This document shows positions 26,961-35,921 of a DNA stretch of 64,000 nucleotides, piece by piece. Under the pieces are notes generated by a model. The model was given only the letters and a program-made list of their open reading frames with translations, was not told where the DNA came from and did no database searches. The stretch is from Streptomyces sp. NRRL S-340 (lineage in GTDB: Bacteria; Actinomycetota; Actinomycetes; Streptomycetales; Streptomycetaceae), in contig NZ_JOIY01000009.1 in assembly GCF_000720185.1 (NCBI RefSeq), positions 62,001-126,000 on the forward strand, written 5' to 3'. Made by a program: the position numbers and the translations under genes. Every line of letters starts with the position of its first letter. Within the stretch, counting starts at the first letter, position 1.

Positions 26961-27824
26961 TCATTCTGCCGACGGCAGAGCGGTCCGCGTCCGGCCGAGG
27001 AAGTCCGTCACCCGCCGCACGAACCACTCAGGGTCGTCGAGCCACGGATAGTGTCCGGCCCCGGGCTGCACCGCGAACTCGGCGCGCGCGAAAGCCGCGG
27101 CGGCGCGGCGGGCCAGTTCCGGGCGGGGGCCGCCGTCGACCTCCCCGGCCAGGACGAGGACGGGCGCGGTCAGCTCGCGGAGCGCGGCGCGGGTCGCGGC
27201 GGGGTCGAACTCCGCCTCCCCGAAGTAGCGGCCGGCGGCCTCCTCGTTGGTCTGCTCCTCGTCGGCCTCGGCGTGCGCCCGGACGGCGTCGTCCCAGCGG
27301 CCGTAGAAGAAGGGGGCGAGCGCCGCGCAGTACTCGCCCCTGCCCGCGAGCCAGGCCCGCAGCCGCGGATAGGCCCCGGCGAACCACGGCTCGCCGCTGC
27401 GCAGCCGGGCGGCGGTGAGCCGGTCCCCGGGTGTCGCGCTCAGCCCGAGAGGGCGCAGGGCGGTGGTGATCAGCGCGAGCCGCGCCACCCGGCGGGGGCG
27501 GCGGGCCGCGTAGAGCGCCGCGAGGCTGCCGCCCGCCGAGTGCCCGAGGAGGTCGACGCGCTCCAGGCCCAGATGGACGCGGAGCGCCTCCACGTCCTCG
27601 ACCTGCCGGTCGCAGCGGTACGTCGACGGGTCCGCCGGGACCGCGGAGCAGCCGGTGCCGCGCAGGTCGAGGAGGACGAGCCGGCGGTGGGCGGCGAGCC
27701 CGCCGAGGTCGCCCAGGTAGGCGGAGGCCCGCATCGGCCCGCCGGGCAGCACGAGCAGCGGTTCGCCCTCTCCGCGCAGGTGGTAGGCGAGGCGGGTCCC
27801 GTCGGGTGCGGTGAAGGCCGGCAT
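26961..27824 (-). CDS. Alpha/beta hydrolase, proline iminopeptidase-like
   Basis: A 287-residue hydrolase. LLVLPGGPMRASAYLGDLGG contains the GGP oxyanion motif of peptidase family S33; the nucleophile is in LLGHSAGGSLAAL and the catalytic His in VQPGAGHYPWLDDP. The middle cap domain has PFFYGRWDD, as in actinobacterial proline iminopeptidase relatives. The start at 27824 has AGGA nine bases ahead; longer upstream frames are antisense to the paaK promoter. It is divergent from paaK. Confidence 0.87.
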   Translation of the reverse strand: MPAFTAPDGTRLAYHLRGEGEPLLVLPGGPMRASAYLGDLGGLAAHRRLVLLDLRGTGCSAVPADPSTYRCDRQVEDVEALRVHLGLERVDLLGHSAGGSLAALYAARRPRRVARLALITTALRPLGLSATPGDRLTAARLRSGEPWFAGAYPRLRAWLAGRGEYCAALAPFFYGRWDDAVRAHAEADEEQTNEEAAGRYFGEAEFDPAATRAALRELTAPVLVLAGEVDGGPRPELARRAAAAFARAEFAVQPGAGHYPWLDDPEWFVRRVTDFLGRTRTALPSAE

Positions 27825-27922
27825 GCGGCCGATCCTGGCGGAGGCGCCGCGGACGGGCAAGGAATTTCGCCGCCGCCCCTTGCCTGCGGCCCGATGGCCT
27901 GGATTACTGATCTCCAGGATCT

Positions 27923-27963
27923 CGACCGAATGATCGGTCGACGGACCGGATCGACCGTATTGT
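27923..27963 (+). promoter_or_regulatory. paaK promoter with TetR-like operator
   Basis: CGACCGAATGATCGGTCG (27923-27940) is a perfect inverted repeat with 7-bp arms and a 4-bp centre. Its right arm CGGTCG is repeated as CGACCG at 27952-27957. A -10-like TATTGT follows at 27958-27963, so the palindrome covers the -35 region. ACCGA/TCGGT half-sites are typical of TetR-family regulators, including PaaR of phenylacetate genes. No regulator gene is adjacent. Confidence 0.6.
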
Positions 27964-27987
27964 CGTGGCAGGTGAGGGAGAGTCCCG

Positions 27988-29280
27988 ATGGCGGATGCGG
28001 CACGGCTGCTGGACTCGGGGGAACGGCTGGGCACCGACGAGCTGCGGGCGCTGCAGCTGGAGCGGCTGCGTGCCTCGCTGCGGCACGCCTACGAGAACGT
28101 CCCCTTCCACCGCGCGTCCTTCGACGCGGCCGGGGTGCACCCGGACGACTGCCGTTCGCTGGCCGACCTGGCGCGTTTCCCGTTCACCGACAAGGCGGAC
28201 CTGCGCGCGACCTATCCGTACGGGATGTTCGCCGTGCCCCGCGAGCGCATCCGCCGCATCCACGCCTCCAGCGGCACCACCGGGCTCCCCACGATCGTCG
28301 GCTACACGGAGGGCGATCTGTCGGTGTGGGCGGACATGGTGGCCCGCTCGCTGCGCGCGGCGGGCGCCCGGCCCGGCGACGTCGTGCACGTGGCGTACGG
28401 GTACGGGCTGTTCACCGGTGGGCTGGGCGCGCACTACGGCGCGGAGCGGCTCGGCTGTACGGTCGTGCCCGCCTCCGGCGGCATGACCGCCCGCCAGGTG
28501 CGGCTGATCCAGGACCTCGAGCCCCGGATCATCATGGTCACGCCGTCGTACATGCTCACCCTCCTCGACGAGTTCGAGCGGCAGGGCGTCGATCCGCGCT
28601 CCACCTCCCTGCGCGTCGGCGTCTTCGGGGCGGAACCGTGGACCGAGGAGATGCGGCGGGAGATCGAGGAGCGGTGCGGGATCGACGCGGTCGACATCTA
28701 CGGGCTGTCGGAGGTGATCGGGCCGGGTGTGGCGCAGGAGTGCGTGGAGACCAAGGACGGCCCGCACATCTGGGAGGACCACTTCTTCCCGGAGGTCGTG
28801 GACCCGCTCACCGGTGAGGTGCTGCCCGAGGGCGCGGAGGGGGAACTGGTGTTCACCTCGCTCACCAAGGAGGCGATGCCGGTGATCCGCTACCGCACCC
28901 GGGACCTGACCCGGCTGCTGCCGGGCACCGCGCGGCCCTTCCGGCGGATGGAGAAGATCACCGGCCGCTGCGACGACATGGTGATCCTGCGCGGGGTGAA
29001 CCTCTTCCCGACCCAGATCGAGGAGATCGTGCTGCGCACCCCGGGCGTCGCGCCGCACTTCCAGCTCCGGCTCACCCGTGAGGACCGGCTCGACGCCCTC
29101 ACGGTCCGCGCCGAGGCCCGGCCCGGCGCCGGGCCCGAGGTGCGGGAGGAGGCCGCCCGCTCCATCGGGGCGGCGGTGAAGGACGGCATCGGGGTGTCGG
29201 TCGCGGTGGAGATCGTGGAACCGGAGTCGCTGGAGCGGTCGGTGGGCAAGATCAGGCGGATCGTGGACCTGCGCCCGTGA
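27988..29280 (+). CDS. paaK: Phenylacetate-CoA ligase
   Basis: A 430-residue AMP-forming ligase activating phenylacetate to phenylacetyl-CoA, the first step of aerobic phenylacetate breakdown. Landmarks are RIHASSGTTGLPTIVGYTEG (P-loop), GVFGAEPWTEEMR, DIYGLSEVIGPGVAQEC and the C-terminal ITGRCDDMVILRGVNLFPTQ hinge. The length is typical. GAGGGAGAG precedes the ATG. No ring epoxidase (paaABCDE) genes are near, so it is an orphan copy; related ligases can also load aryl acids in secondary metabolism. The last 29 bp overlap the convergent acetyltransferase gene. Confidence 0.93.
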   Translation: MADAARLLDSGERLGTDELRALQLERLRASLRHAYENVPFHRASFDAAGVHPDDCRSLADLARFPFTDKADLRATYPYGMFAVPRERIRRIHASSGTTGLPTIVGYTEGDLSVWADMVARSLRAAGARPGDVVHVAYGYGLFTGGLGAHYGAERLGCTVVPASGGMTARQVRLIQDLEPRIIMVTPSYMLTLLDEFERQGVDPRSTSLRVGVFGAEPWTEEMRREIEERCGIDAVDIYGLSEVIGPGVAQECVETKDGPHIWEDHFFPEVVDPLTGEVLPEGAEGELVFTSLTKEAMPVIRYRTRDLTRLLPGTARPFRRMEKITGRCDDMVILRGVNLFPTQIEEIVLRTPGVAPHFQLRLTREDRLDALTVRAEARPGAGPEVREEAARSIGAAVKDGIGVSVAVEIVEPESLERSVGKIRRIVDLRP

Positions 29281-29944
29281 TCGGCGTGCGGGTGTGGACG
29301 TGCCCGTCGAGCGGGTGGGCGGGCGGCGCGGCCGGCAGGGTCCCGGTCAGCTCGTAGGCGCACTTGTGCGCGACGCGGCAGGACGCCGTGTTGTCCGCCT
29401 GGTGCACGAGTTCCAGTCGGGTCAGCCCCTGCGCGGCGAACGCCGCGAAGGCCCAGCCGGTCAGCGCCTCCAGCGCGCGGGGCGCCACGCCCCGGCCGCG
29501 CGCGTGGGCCGCGGTCCAGTAGCCGACCTCGGCGGCCGGGGAGCCGGGGGCGACGCCTTTGACGACGGCGTGCCCGACCAGGCGCCCCGCGGCGTGCGGG
29601 GCCGCGCTTTCCACCACGGCGAAGGCGAACCGGCCGCCGGCCTCCCGGCCCTGCCGCTGCTGTTCGATCCAGCGGGCGGCGTCCGCCTCGTCGGTGAGGG
29701 AGTGGCTCAGGAAGCGGCGCAGTGCCTCGTCCCGGTACAGCTCGGCGAGAGGAGCGGCGTCCGCCGGTTCCCACGGGCGCAGCAGGAGAGCGGGGGCGGT
29801 CGCGGTGGCCGGCGCGTCCAGCCGGTCGGTGCTCTCGTGCGGCGGCAGGGACGCCCCTGCGGTCTCGTGCGGCGGCAGAGGGCCCGGCCCCTTCCCCGTC
29901 CGGTGCGCGGGCAGGGGGACCGTCGTGCTCTCGTGGCTCGGCAT
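29252..29944 (-). CDS. GNAT family acetyltransferase
   Basis: A roughly 230-residue RimJ/RimL-like acetyltransferase. The GNAT core begins ALLLRPWEPADAAPLAELYR, with VGYWTAAHARGRGVAPRALE as acetyl-CoA loop and LELVHQADNTASCRVAHKCA as motif B. The first 45 residues are a repetitive Pro/His stretch with recurring PPHE sequences, matching minisatellite-like DNA, so the true start may be nearer residue 45. I chose the ATG at 29944. Its 3' end overlaps paaK by 29 bp on the opposite strand. Confidence 0.82.
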   Translation of the reverse strand: MPSHESTTVPLPAHRTGKGPGPLPPHETAGASLPPHESTDRLDAPATATAPALLLRPWEPADAAPLAELYRDEALRRFLSHSLTDEADAARWIEQQRQGREAGGRFAFAVVESAAPHAAGRLVGHAVVKGVAPGSPAAEVGYWTAAHARGRGVAPRALEALTGWAFAAFAAQGLTRLELVHQADNTASCRVAHKCAYELTGTLPAAPPAHPLDGHVHTRTPITGAGPRSA

Positions 29945-30059
29945 GGGCCCCATCGTGCCCCATGCACCCGCCGGCCCCGTGGGCACCGTCCTGCCCGATG
30001 CCCCCGCGGCCTCGTGGCCGCCGTCGTGGCCCGCGCCGGGCCGGCTCAGGTCCACGCCT

Positions 30060-30138
30060 GGCGGTCCACGTCCGCGCCGCCCGGTCCACGTCCGCACGGG
30101 GCGGGCTCACGTTCGCGCGGGCGGGCTCACGTTCGCGC
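30060..30138. repeat. Tandem repeat reaching into a gene end
   Basis: GGGCGGGCTCACGTTCGCGC occurs twice exactly (30099-30118, 30119-30138), preceded by diverged GGTCCACGTCCGC copies. The stop codon of the acyl-CoA synthetase (30127-30129) lies inside the second copy, so the array has invaded or generated the gene end. Confidence 0.75.
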
Positions 30139-31635
30139 AGGGCCTGCGAGCCGGTCGCGCAGTTCCCGCTTGAGGATCTTGCCGCTGGCGTTGCGCGGCA
30201 GTTCCCCGACGAGGACGACCCGTTTCGGCGCCTTGAAGTGCGCCAGACGGTCGCGGGCGTGGGCGATCAGCTCCTCCTCGGTGACCTCGCCGCGCGGGAC
30301 GACGACGGCCGTGACGGCCTCGATCCACCGTTCGTCGGGCAGACCGACCACGGCCGCCTCGGCGACGGCGGGATGGGTGTACAGCACGTCCTCGACCTGG
30401 CGCGAAGCCACCAGCACTCCCCCGGAGTTGATGACGTCCTTCACCCGGTCGACGACCGTGTAGTACCCCTCGGCGTCGCGCACCGCGAGGTCTCCGGAGC
30501 GGAACCAGCCGTCACGGAAGGCGTCGGCGCTCTCCTCGGGCTTGTCCCAGTAGCCCTCGCACAACTGCGGGGAGCGGTACAGGATCTCGCCGGGCGTCCC
30601 GTCGGGCACGTCCGCGCCGTTCTCGTCGGCGAGGCGGGCGTCCACGAACCGCACCGGCCGCCCGCAGGAGTCCATCCGCCCCTCGTGCTCGCCGGGACCG
30701 AGCACCATGGCCAGCGGACCGATCTCGCTCTGGCCGAAGCAGTTGTAGAAGGCGAGGTGCGGCAGCCGGGCGCGCAGCCGTTCGAGGACGGGCACCGGCA
30801 TGATCGAGGCGCCGTAGTAGGCCTTGCGCAGTCCGCCGAGGTCGCGGCCTGCGAAGTCGGGGCGGTTGGCCAGGCCGATCCAGACCGTGGGCGGCGCGAA
30901 GAGGCTGTCGGCCCGGCCTGCCTCGACCAGGTCGAGGATGCGGTCGCCGTCGGGTGCGTCGAGGAGGATGTTCGTCGCGCCGACGGCGAGGTAGGGCAGC
31001 AGGAAGACGTGTGTCTGCGCCGAGTGGTAGAGCGGCAGCGCGTGCACGGGCCGGTCGTCCGCGTCGAGGTCGAGGGCCGCGACCGCGCTCAGGTACGCGT
31101 GGGCCAGGGCCCGGTGGGTCATCATCGCGCCCTTGGGCAGGGCGGTCGTGCCCGACGTGTACAGCAGTTGCACCAGGTCCTCGCCGCGCGGTGCGGGGCC
31201 GTCGTGGGGCGGGGCGGAGGGGAGGGCGGCGAGCAGGGAGCCGCCGGCGTCGCGCAGGGCGAACTGCCGCACTCCGGCCGGGAGCCGGCCGGCGAGGCCG
31301 GGGTCGGTCAGGACCAGGGCGCTGCCGGACTGGCCCAGGATGTAGGCGAGGTCGTCGCCGGTGAGGTTCTGGTTGACGGGCACGTGGACGAGGCCCGCGC
31401 GGGCGCACGCGAGGAAGGCGATCAGGTAGGCGTCGGAGTTGTGGCCGTAGGCGGCGACGCGGTCACCGGGAGCGAGGCCCTGTCCCAGCAGGACGCTCGC
31501 CGCGCGCGAGACGGCGTCGTCGAGTCCGGCGTACGTCCAGGAGCGGTCGCCGTACTCCAGGGCGGTCCGCGCGGGCGTGCGCCCGGCGCTGTGCCGCAGC
31601 ACTGCGTCGACCGTGCCGGCGTGTCCAGGCGTCAT
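30127..31635 (-). CDS. Acyl-CoA synthetase (AMP-forming, FadD-like)
   Basis: A 502-residue adenylate-forming enzyme. LLYTSGTTALPKGAMMTHRA is the P-loop, CFGQSEIGPL the adenine-binding motif, GWFRSGDLAVRDAEGYYTVV the hinge region, and LPRNASGKILKRELRD carries the catalytic Lys. It probably activates a fatty or short branched acid with CoA. It lies downstream of nothing obvious and has its own start near 31635. The last residues GPART are encoded by a tandem repeat unit. Confidence 0.92.
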   Translation of the reverse strand: MTPGHAGTVDAVLRHSAGRTPARTALEYGDRSWTYAGLDDAVSRAASVLLGQGLAPGDRVAAYGHNSDAYLIAFLACARAGLVHVPVNQNLTGDDLAYILGQSGSALVLTDPGLAGRLPAGVRQFALRDAGGSLLAALPSAPPHDGPAPRGEDLVQLLYTSGTTALPKGAMMTHRALAHAYLSAVAALDLDADDRPVHALPLYHSAQTHVFLLPYLAVGATNILLDAPDGDRILDLVEAGRADSLFAPPTVWIGLANRPDFAGRDLGGLRKAYYGASIMPVPVLERLRARLPHLAFYNCFGQSEIGPLAMVLGPGEHEGRMDSCGRPVRFVDARLADENGADVPDGTPGEILYRSPQLCEGYWDKPEESADAFRDGWFRSGDLAVRDAEGYYTVVDRVKDVINSGGVLVASRQVEDVLYTHPAVAEAAVVGLPDERWIEAVTAVVVPRGEVTEEELIAHARDRLAHFKAPKRVVLVGELPRNASGKILKRELRDRLAGPART

Positions 31636-31776
31636 GACACATGATCCTGGGTCCGCCGCCCGAGGAGGTCAAGCGTCCGGCGCGCCCCTCCGGCCGGGGG
31701 CCGACGGGTTCCGCGGCGGGCGCGGACCCCCGGGGGCCGACTCTCGTCCGTCGGGGGGCCGTTCGCGCACACCCCG

Positions 31777-31840
31777 TTGACAAGGACCCGCTCTGACACG
31801 AAAGTTTCACCCCGCACGGCAACGCACGAAAGATACTTTC
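31777..31840 (+). promoter_or_regulatory. Promoter and two palindromes of the serine hydrolase gene
   Basis: TTGACA (31777-31782) and a -10-like GAAAGT (31800-31805) are 17 bp apart. GAAAGTTTC (31800-31808) overlaps the -10, and GAAAGATACTTTC (31828-31840) lies just downstream; both are perfect inverted repeats with GAAA/TTTC arms and both follow CAC. They resemble the CGAAA-N-TTTCG palindromes known upstream of Streptomyces glycoside hydrolase (xylanase) genes, so a LacI- or ROK-type repressor is a fair guess. Confidence 0.6.
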
Positions 31841-31865
31841 AGACGGCGCGGCGGGAGGCCTCACG

Positions 31866-33662
31866 ATGACCGACGGCAGGGCAGACAGGGACGGACGCGG
31901 GATCACCCGCCGCCAACTGGGCCGGGTCTCCCTGCTCCTGGGCGGGGCACTGGGCATCGGCACCCTCCCCGTGGTGCCGGCTGCCGCGTCCGACGGGCCG
32001 CGGCACCCGGCCGCCGCCACGACCCTGCGGTACGGCACCGCGCGCCACGCCGGTCTGCTCCCCGGTCCGCTGCGCCGACTCGTCACCGACGCCGAGGCGT
32101 TCCTCGGCCCCTCCCCCGAACACCCGTGGTACGCGGGCGCCGTCCTGCTCGCCGGGCGCGGCGGCACCGTGGCGCTGCACGAGCCGATCGGCACGGCGGT
32201 GCGCTACGCGTCGTACGACGAGAAGACCGACACCGGTGTGGAGTTCCCGCCGGACGAGCAGCACCCGATGACCCGGGACACGGTCTTCGACCTGGCCTCC
32301 CTCTCCAAGCTGTTCACCTCGGTCCTGGCCGTGCAGCAGATCGAGCGGGGCGCGCTGGAGCTGGAGGGGAAGGTCGCCTCCTACCTCCCGGACTTCGGGC
32401 GGGCGGGCAAGCAGGACGTGACGATCCGTCAACTGCTCACGCACACCTCGGGCTTCCGGCCCGACCTGCCGCTGTACGACGCGCCGGCGTACGAGCAGAA
32501 GCTGGAGATGATCTGGGACGAGGCGCCGCTGAACCCGCCCGGCACCGTGTACCTGTACTCCGACCTGAACATGATCTCGCTCCAGCTGGTCCTGGAGCGG
32601 GTCACGGGCCGCACCCTGGACGTACTGCTGGCCCAGGAGGTCACCGGACCGCTCGGGCTGCGCAGCACCCGGTACAACCCGCCGGCCTCCTGGAAGCCGC
32701 GGATCGCCGCCACCGAGGACGCCCGCAGGCCCTGGTCGGCCCTGGACCGGGGTCTGGTGTGGGGTGAGGTGCACGACGAGAACGCGTTCAGCCTGGGCGG
32801 GGTGGCCGGGCACGCGGGCGTGTTCTCCAGCGCCTGGGACCTGGCGGTGCTGGGCCGCACCCTGCTCAACGGCGGCGCCTACGGGCACGCGCGCATCCTG
32901 CGCCCGGAGTCCGTGGAGCTGATGTTCACCGACTTCAACACCGCCTTCCCCGGCGACGAGCACGGCCTCGGCTTCGAGCTGTACCAGCACTGGTACATGG
33001 GCGCGATGGCCACCCCGAGCACCGCGGGCCACACCGGCTTCACCGGGACGTCGCTGGTCCTGGACCCGACGACCGACTCCTTCCTCGTGGTCCTCGGCAA
33101 CTCCGTGCACCCGGTGCGCACCTGGCGTTCCGGCTCGGCTCCCCGGGTCGCGGCGGGGAACAACCTGGCACGGGCCGTCGCGGTCCGTCCCGAGCAGGGC
33201 CGTACCGCCTGGTTCTCCGGGATGGCGAGCGCCTCCGCCGCGACCCTGGCGCTGCCCGCGCTCGACACCTCCTCGGGCGGCGCACGGCTGCGCTGTTCCC
33301 TGTGGTGGGACACCGAGCCGCAGTCGGACGTCCTCGCCCTGGAGTCCTCCGCCGACGGGGGCGCGACCTGGCAGCCGGTGCCGTACACGGCGACCCGCCG
33401 CGGCGAGCAGCCGCAGCAGCACCCGGCGGGCACCGCCACCGGCTTCTCCGGGCGCGTCTGGCACCGGGTCGCGGCCGACCTGCCGGCGGCCCGGCAGCTG
33501 GTGGTGCGCTGGCGGTACTCGACCGACCGCCTCTACGTGGGGCGCGGCGCTTACGTCGACGGCCAGCGCGTCGAGTCGCACCGGCGCGTCCTGTTCGACG
33601 AGGTCCGCCCGGCGGACGCGTCCCGCGTGACGGCGCAGGGGTGGACCGCCTCCGCGGACTGA
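31866..33662 (+). CDS. Secreted serine hydrolase, class C beta-lactamase fold
   Basis: A 598-residue exported enzyme. RRQLGRVSLLLGGALG is a twin-arginine-like signal. The catalytic domain (about 45-430) has the SxxK motif in FDLASLSKLFTSV and YxN as YSDLNMI; TPSTAGHTGFTG is the third motif region. The last 160 residues form a beta-sandwich (LRCSLWWDTEPQSDVLALES, GATWQPVPYT) like immune-inhibitor-A C-terminal modules. Such enzymes include D-aminopeptidases, esterases and wall-turnover proteins. GGGAGG lies upstream of the ATG. Two GAAA/TTTC palindromes at the promoter suggest sugar-responsive repression. Confidence 0.9.
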   Translation: MTDGRADRDGRGITRRQLGRVSLLLGGALGIGTLPVVPAAASDGPRHPAAATTLRYGTARHAGLLPGPLRRLVTDAEAFLGPSPEHPWYAGAVLLAGRGGTVALHEPIGTAVRYASYDEKTDTGVEFPPDEQHPMTRDTVFDLASLSKLFTSVLAVQQIERGALELEGKVASYLPDFGRAGKQDVTIRQLLTHTSGFRPDLPLYDAPAYEQKLEMIWDEAPLNPPGTVYLYSDLNMISLQLVLERVTGRTLDVLLAQEVTGPLGLRSTRYNPPASWKPRIAATEDARRPWSALDRGLVWGEVHDENAFSLGGVAGHAGVFSSAWDLAVLGRTLLNGGAYGHARILRPESVELMFTDFNTAFPGDEHGLGFELYQHWYMGAMATPSTAGHTGFTGTSLVLDPTTDSFLVVLGNSVHPVRTWRSGSAPRVAAGNNLARAVAVRPEQGRTAWFSGMASASAATLALPALDTSSGGARLRCSLWWDTEPQSDVLALESSADGGATWQPVPYTATRRGEQPQQHPAGTATGFSGRVWHRVAADLPAARQLVVRWRYSTDRLYVGRGAYVDGQRVESHRRVLFDEVRPADASRVTAQGWTASAD

Positions 33663-33753
33663 GCGACCGGCGGACCGACCGACGGACGGCCGGGCACGCC
33701 TGGACGGAACTGGCACCGCCGGACGACCGGGCACGCCCGGACGACGAAGCTCG

Positions 33754-33785
33754 ACCGGGCAACCGGGCAACCGGGCAACCGGGCG
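33754..33785. repeat. 8-bp tandem repeat
   Basis: Four consecutive copies of ACCGGGCA, the last ending in G, lie in the spacer after the serine hydrolase gene. Confidence 0.85.
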
Positions 33786-33900
33786 TCCGGTGGAACTCCG
33801 TACATTCCGTGGCGTGCATGCCGCGGGCCTGCCTCCGGGAACGGTGCGGCAGGCCCACGGCCGGCGCACGGGCGCGCGGATCGACGGGCGTCGGGGGGCG

Positions 33901-33953
33901 GTCACCCGTCACACCCGTCACTCGTCACCCGTCACTCGTCACCCGTCACTCGT
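33901..33953. repeat. 7-bp tandem repeat at the DUF2795 stop
   Basis: Seven to eight copies of CGTCACC or CGTCACT in alternating order. The stop codon of the DUF2795 gene on the minus strand (33946-33948) falls within the array, so copy-number change would alter the C terminus or 3' end. Confidence 0.8.
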
Positions 33954-34137
33954 TGAAGACGGCCTTCTGCACCTCGTTGGGGCCGTCGAAGTGGTCCTGG
34001 CTGAGGCCGTCGAGCCGGCTGACGATCTTCTCGTTGGCCTTGTTCTTCCGGGCGCGTTCGACCAGGTGCTGTTTGTCCGTGGGATAGTCCGCGCCGCTGA
34101 GGGCCTTCTGCAGGTCGATCGGGCTGAGGTCGGCCAT
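33946..34137 (-). CDS. DUF2795 protein
   Basis: A 63-residue protein of the DUF2795 family. The sequence MADLSPIDLQKALSGADYPT followed by LVERARKNKANEKIV and LSQDHFDGPNEVQKAVF is a complete small helical domain. These proteins are abundant in Streptomyces and appear with stress genes; the function is unknown. GGAGG five bases before the ATG fixes the start; the longer frame upstream is antisense to the next gene's end. Confidence 0.88.
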   Translation of the reverse strand: MADLSPIDLQKALSGADYPTDKQHLVERARKNKANEKIVSRLDGLSQDHFDGPNEVQKAVFNE

Positions 34138-34259
34138 GGGAGCCTCCGATGGGGGGTTCGTCCTGTTTTGCCTCGCTTGTCGGAGTGCCCCGGGACGGCG
34201 GGGACATTCAACCGCCTGCCGCGCATCGCCCCCGGCCGCCCCCTGCTCCCACGGTGCCC

Positions 34260-35837
34260 TCAGCTGTCCTGCCCCCGGGTCCCCTCCAGCACCGCCATGG
34301 CGGCGTTGTGCCCGGGCACACCGCTGACCCCGCCCCCGCGCACCGCGCCGGCGCCGCACAGCAGCACGTTGGCGTGCCGGGTCTCCACACCCCAGCGGCC
34401 GGTGCCCTCCTGGGCGTACGGCCAGCTCAGTGCCCGGTGGAAGATGTTGCCGCCGGGCAGGCCGAGGTCCCGTTCCAGGTCCGGCGGCGTCTTCGCCTCG
34501 ATGCACGGCCGTCCCTCGGCGTCGGTGGCCAGGCAGTCGGCGAGCGGTTCGGCGAGGTGGGCGTCGAGCTGGGCGAGCGTCGACTTCAGCAGTTCCTCGC
34601 GTACGGCGTCGTTGTCCCGGGCGAACAGCCGGGCCGGGGTGTGCAGACCGAACAGGGTGAGCGTGTGGCAGCCCCGCTCGGCCGGCTCCGGACCGAGGAT
34701 GGTGGGGTCGGTCAGGGAGTGGCAGTAGATCTCCGAGGGCGGCGCGGCGGGCAGCTCACCGGCGGCGGCCTGCGCGTGGGCCGTGGCCAGTGCCCGGTAG
34801 CCCTCGGCGATGTGGAAGGTGCCGGCGAACGCCTCCCTCGGGTCGACGGAGGTGTCGCGCAGCCGGGGCAGCCGGCTGAGCAGCATGTTCACCTTCAGCT
34901 GGGCGCCCTCCGCGGGCTCGGGCGGCTCCTGGCCGGTCAGCTCGGCCAGGACCTGCGGGGAGGCGTTCACCAGCACGTGCCGGGCGCCGACCGTGCCCTC
35001 GCCGTCCGCGGTCCGGTAGGTGACCTCGGCGGTTCGCCCGTCTGCGTCCACGCGGACGGCCTCGTGCCCGGTGAGGAGGCGGGCGCCGGCGGCGCGCGCC
35101 GCGTCCGCGAGGGCGTCGGTCAGGGCGCCCATGCCGCCGACCGGGACGTTCCAGTCCCCGGTGCCCCCGCCGATCACGTGGTAGAGGAAGCAGCGGTTCT
35201 GCGGCAGGGCCGGGTCGTGGGCGTCGGCGAAGGTGCCGATGAGGGCGTCGGTGAGGACCACTCCGCGGACCAGGTCGTCGGCGAAGAAGTCCTCCACGGC
35301 GACGCCGACGGGCTCCTCGAACAGCATGCGCCAGGCGTCCTCGTCGTCGATGCGGCGACGCAGTTCCGCACGGCCGGGCAGCGGTTCGGTCAGCGTGGGG
35401 AAGACCCGCCGGGCGACCCGTCCGGTCATGGCGTAGAAGCGCTGCCAGGCCTGCCACTCACGGTCGGATCCGGTGAACCGGGCGAAGGCCTCCCGGGTGC
35501 GCTCCCGGCCGCCGCCCACGAGCAGCCCGGTGTGCCTGCCCTCCCGCACGGCGGGGGTGTACGACGAGACGGCGCGGGTGCGCAGCCGGACGTCGAGGCC
35601 CAGCTCCTGGACGATCTTGGCGGGCAGCAGGCTGACCAGGTAGGAGTAGCGGGACAGCCGCGCGTCCTGCCCGGCGAACGGGCGGGTGGAGACGGCCGCC
35701 CCGCCGGTGCGGTCCAGCCGTTCGAGTACCAGCACCGACCGGCCGGCGCGGGCCAGGTAGGCCGCGGCGACCAGGCCGTTGTGCCCGCCGCCGACGATCA
35801 CCACGTCGTAGCCGCCCTGTGCGTCGTGTGCGCTCAT
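34260..35837 (-). CDS. NAD(P)/FAD-dependent oxidoreductase, phytoene desaturase-like
   Basis: A 525-residue flavoprotein of the carotenoid desaturase/isomerase superfamily. DVVIVGGGHNGLVAAAYLAR and VLVLERLDRTGGAAVS form the FAD ADP-binding fold; VLLCGAGAVRGGGVSGVPGH is the C-terminal FAD motif. The middle has VIGGGTGDWNVPVGGMGALT. It resembles CrtI/CrtO-like and mammalian PYROXD2-like proteins; no carotenoid synthesis genes adjoin, so the substrate is unknown. The ATG at 35837 is preferred over 35852 because AAGAG is just ahead. Confidence 0.88.
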   Translation of the reverse strand: MSAHDAQGGYDVVIVGGGHNGLVAAAYLARAGRSVLVLERLDRTGGAAVSTRPFAGQDARLSRYSYLVSLLPAKIVQELGLDVRLRTRAVSSYTPAVREGRHTGLLVGGGRERTREAFARFTGSDREWQAWQRFYAMTGRVARRVFPTLTEPLPGRAELRRRIDDEDAWRMLFEEPVGVAVEDFFADDLVRGVVLTDALIGTFADAHDPALPQNRCFLYHVIGGGTGDWNVPVGGMGALTDALADAARAAGARLLTGHEAVRVDADGRTAEVTYRTADGEGTVGARHVLVNASPQVLAELTGQEPPEPAEGAQLKVNMLLSRLPRLRDTSVDPREAFAGTFHIAEGYRALATAHAQAAAGELPAAPPSEIYCHSLTDPTILGPEPAERGCHTLTLFGLHTPARLFARDNDAVREELLKSTLAQLDAHLAEPLADCLATDAEGRPCIEAKTPPDLERDLGLPGGNIFHRALSWPYAQEGTGRWGVETRHANVLLCGAGAVRGGGVSGVPGHNAAMAVLEGTRGQDS

Positions 35838-35921
35838 GGCTCTTGGTAGCACGCGGACGTCCGGGCGGCCAGGGCCGCGACGGGCGCGTGCCGCAGGCCC
35901 GGTGCCCGCCGGGCGGGCAGG

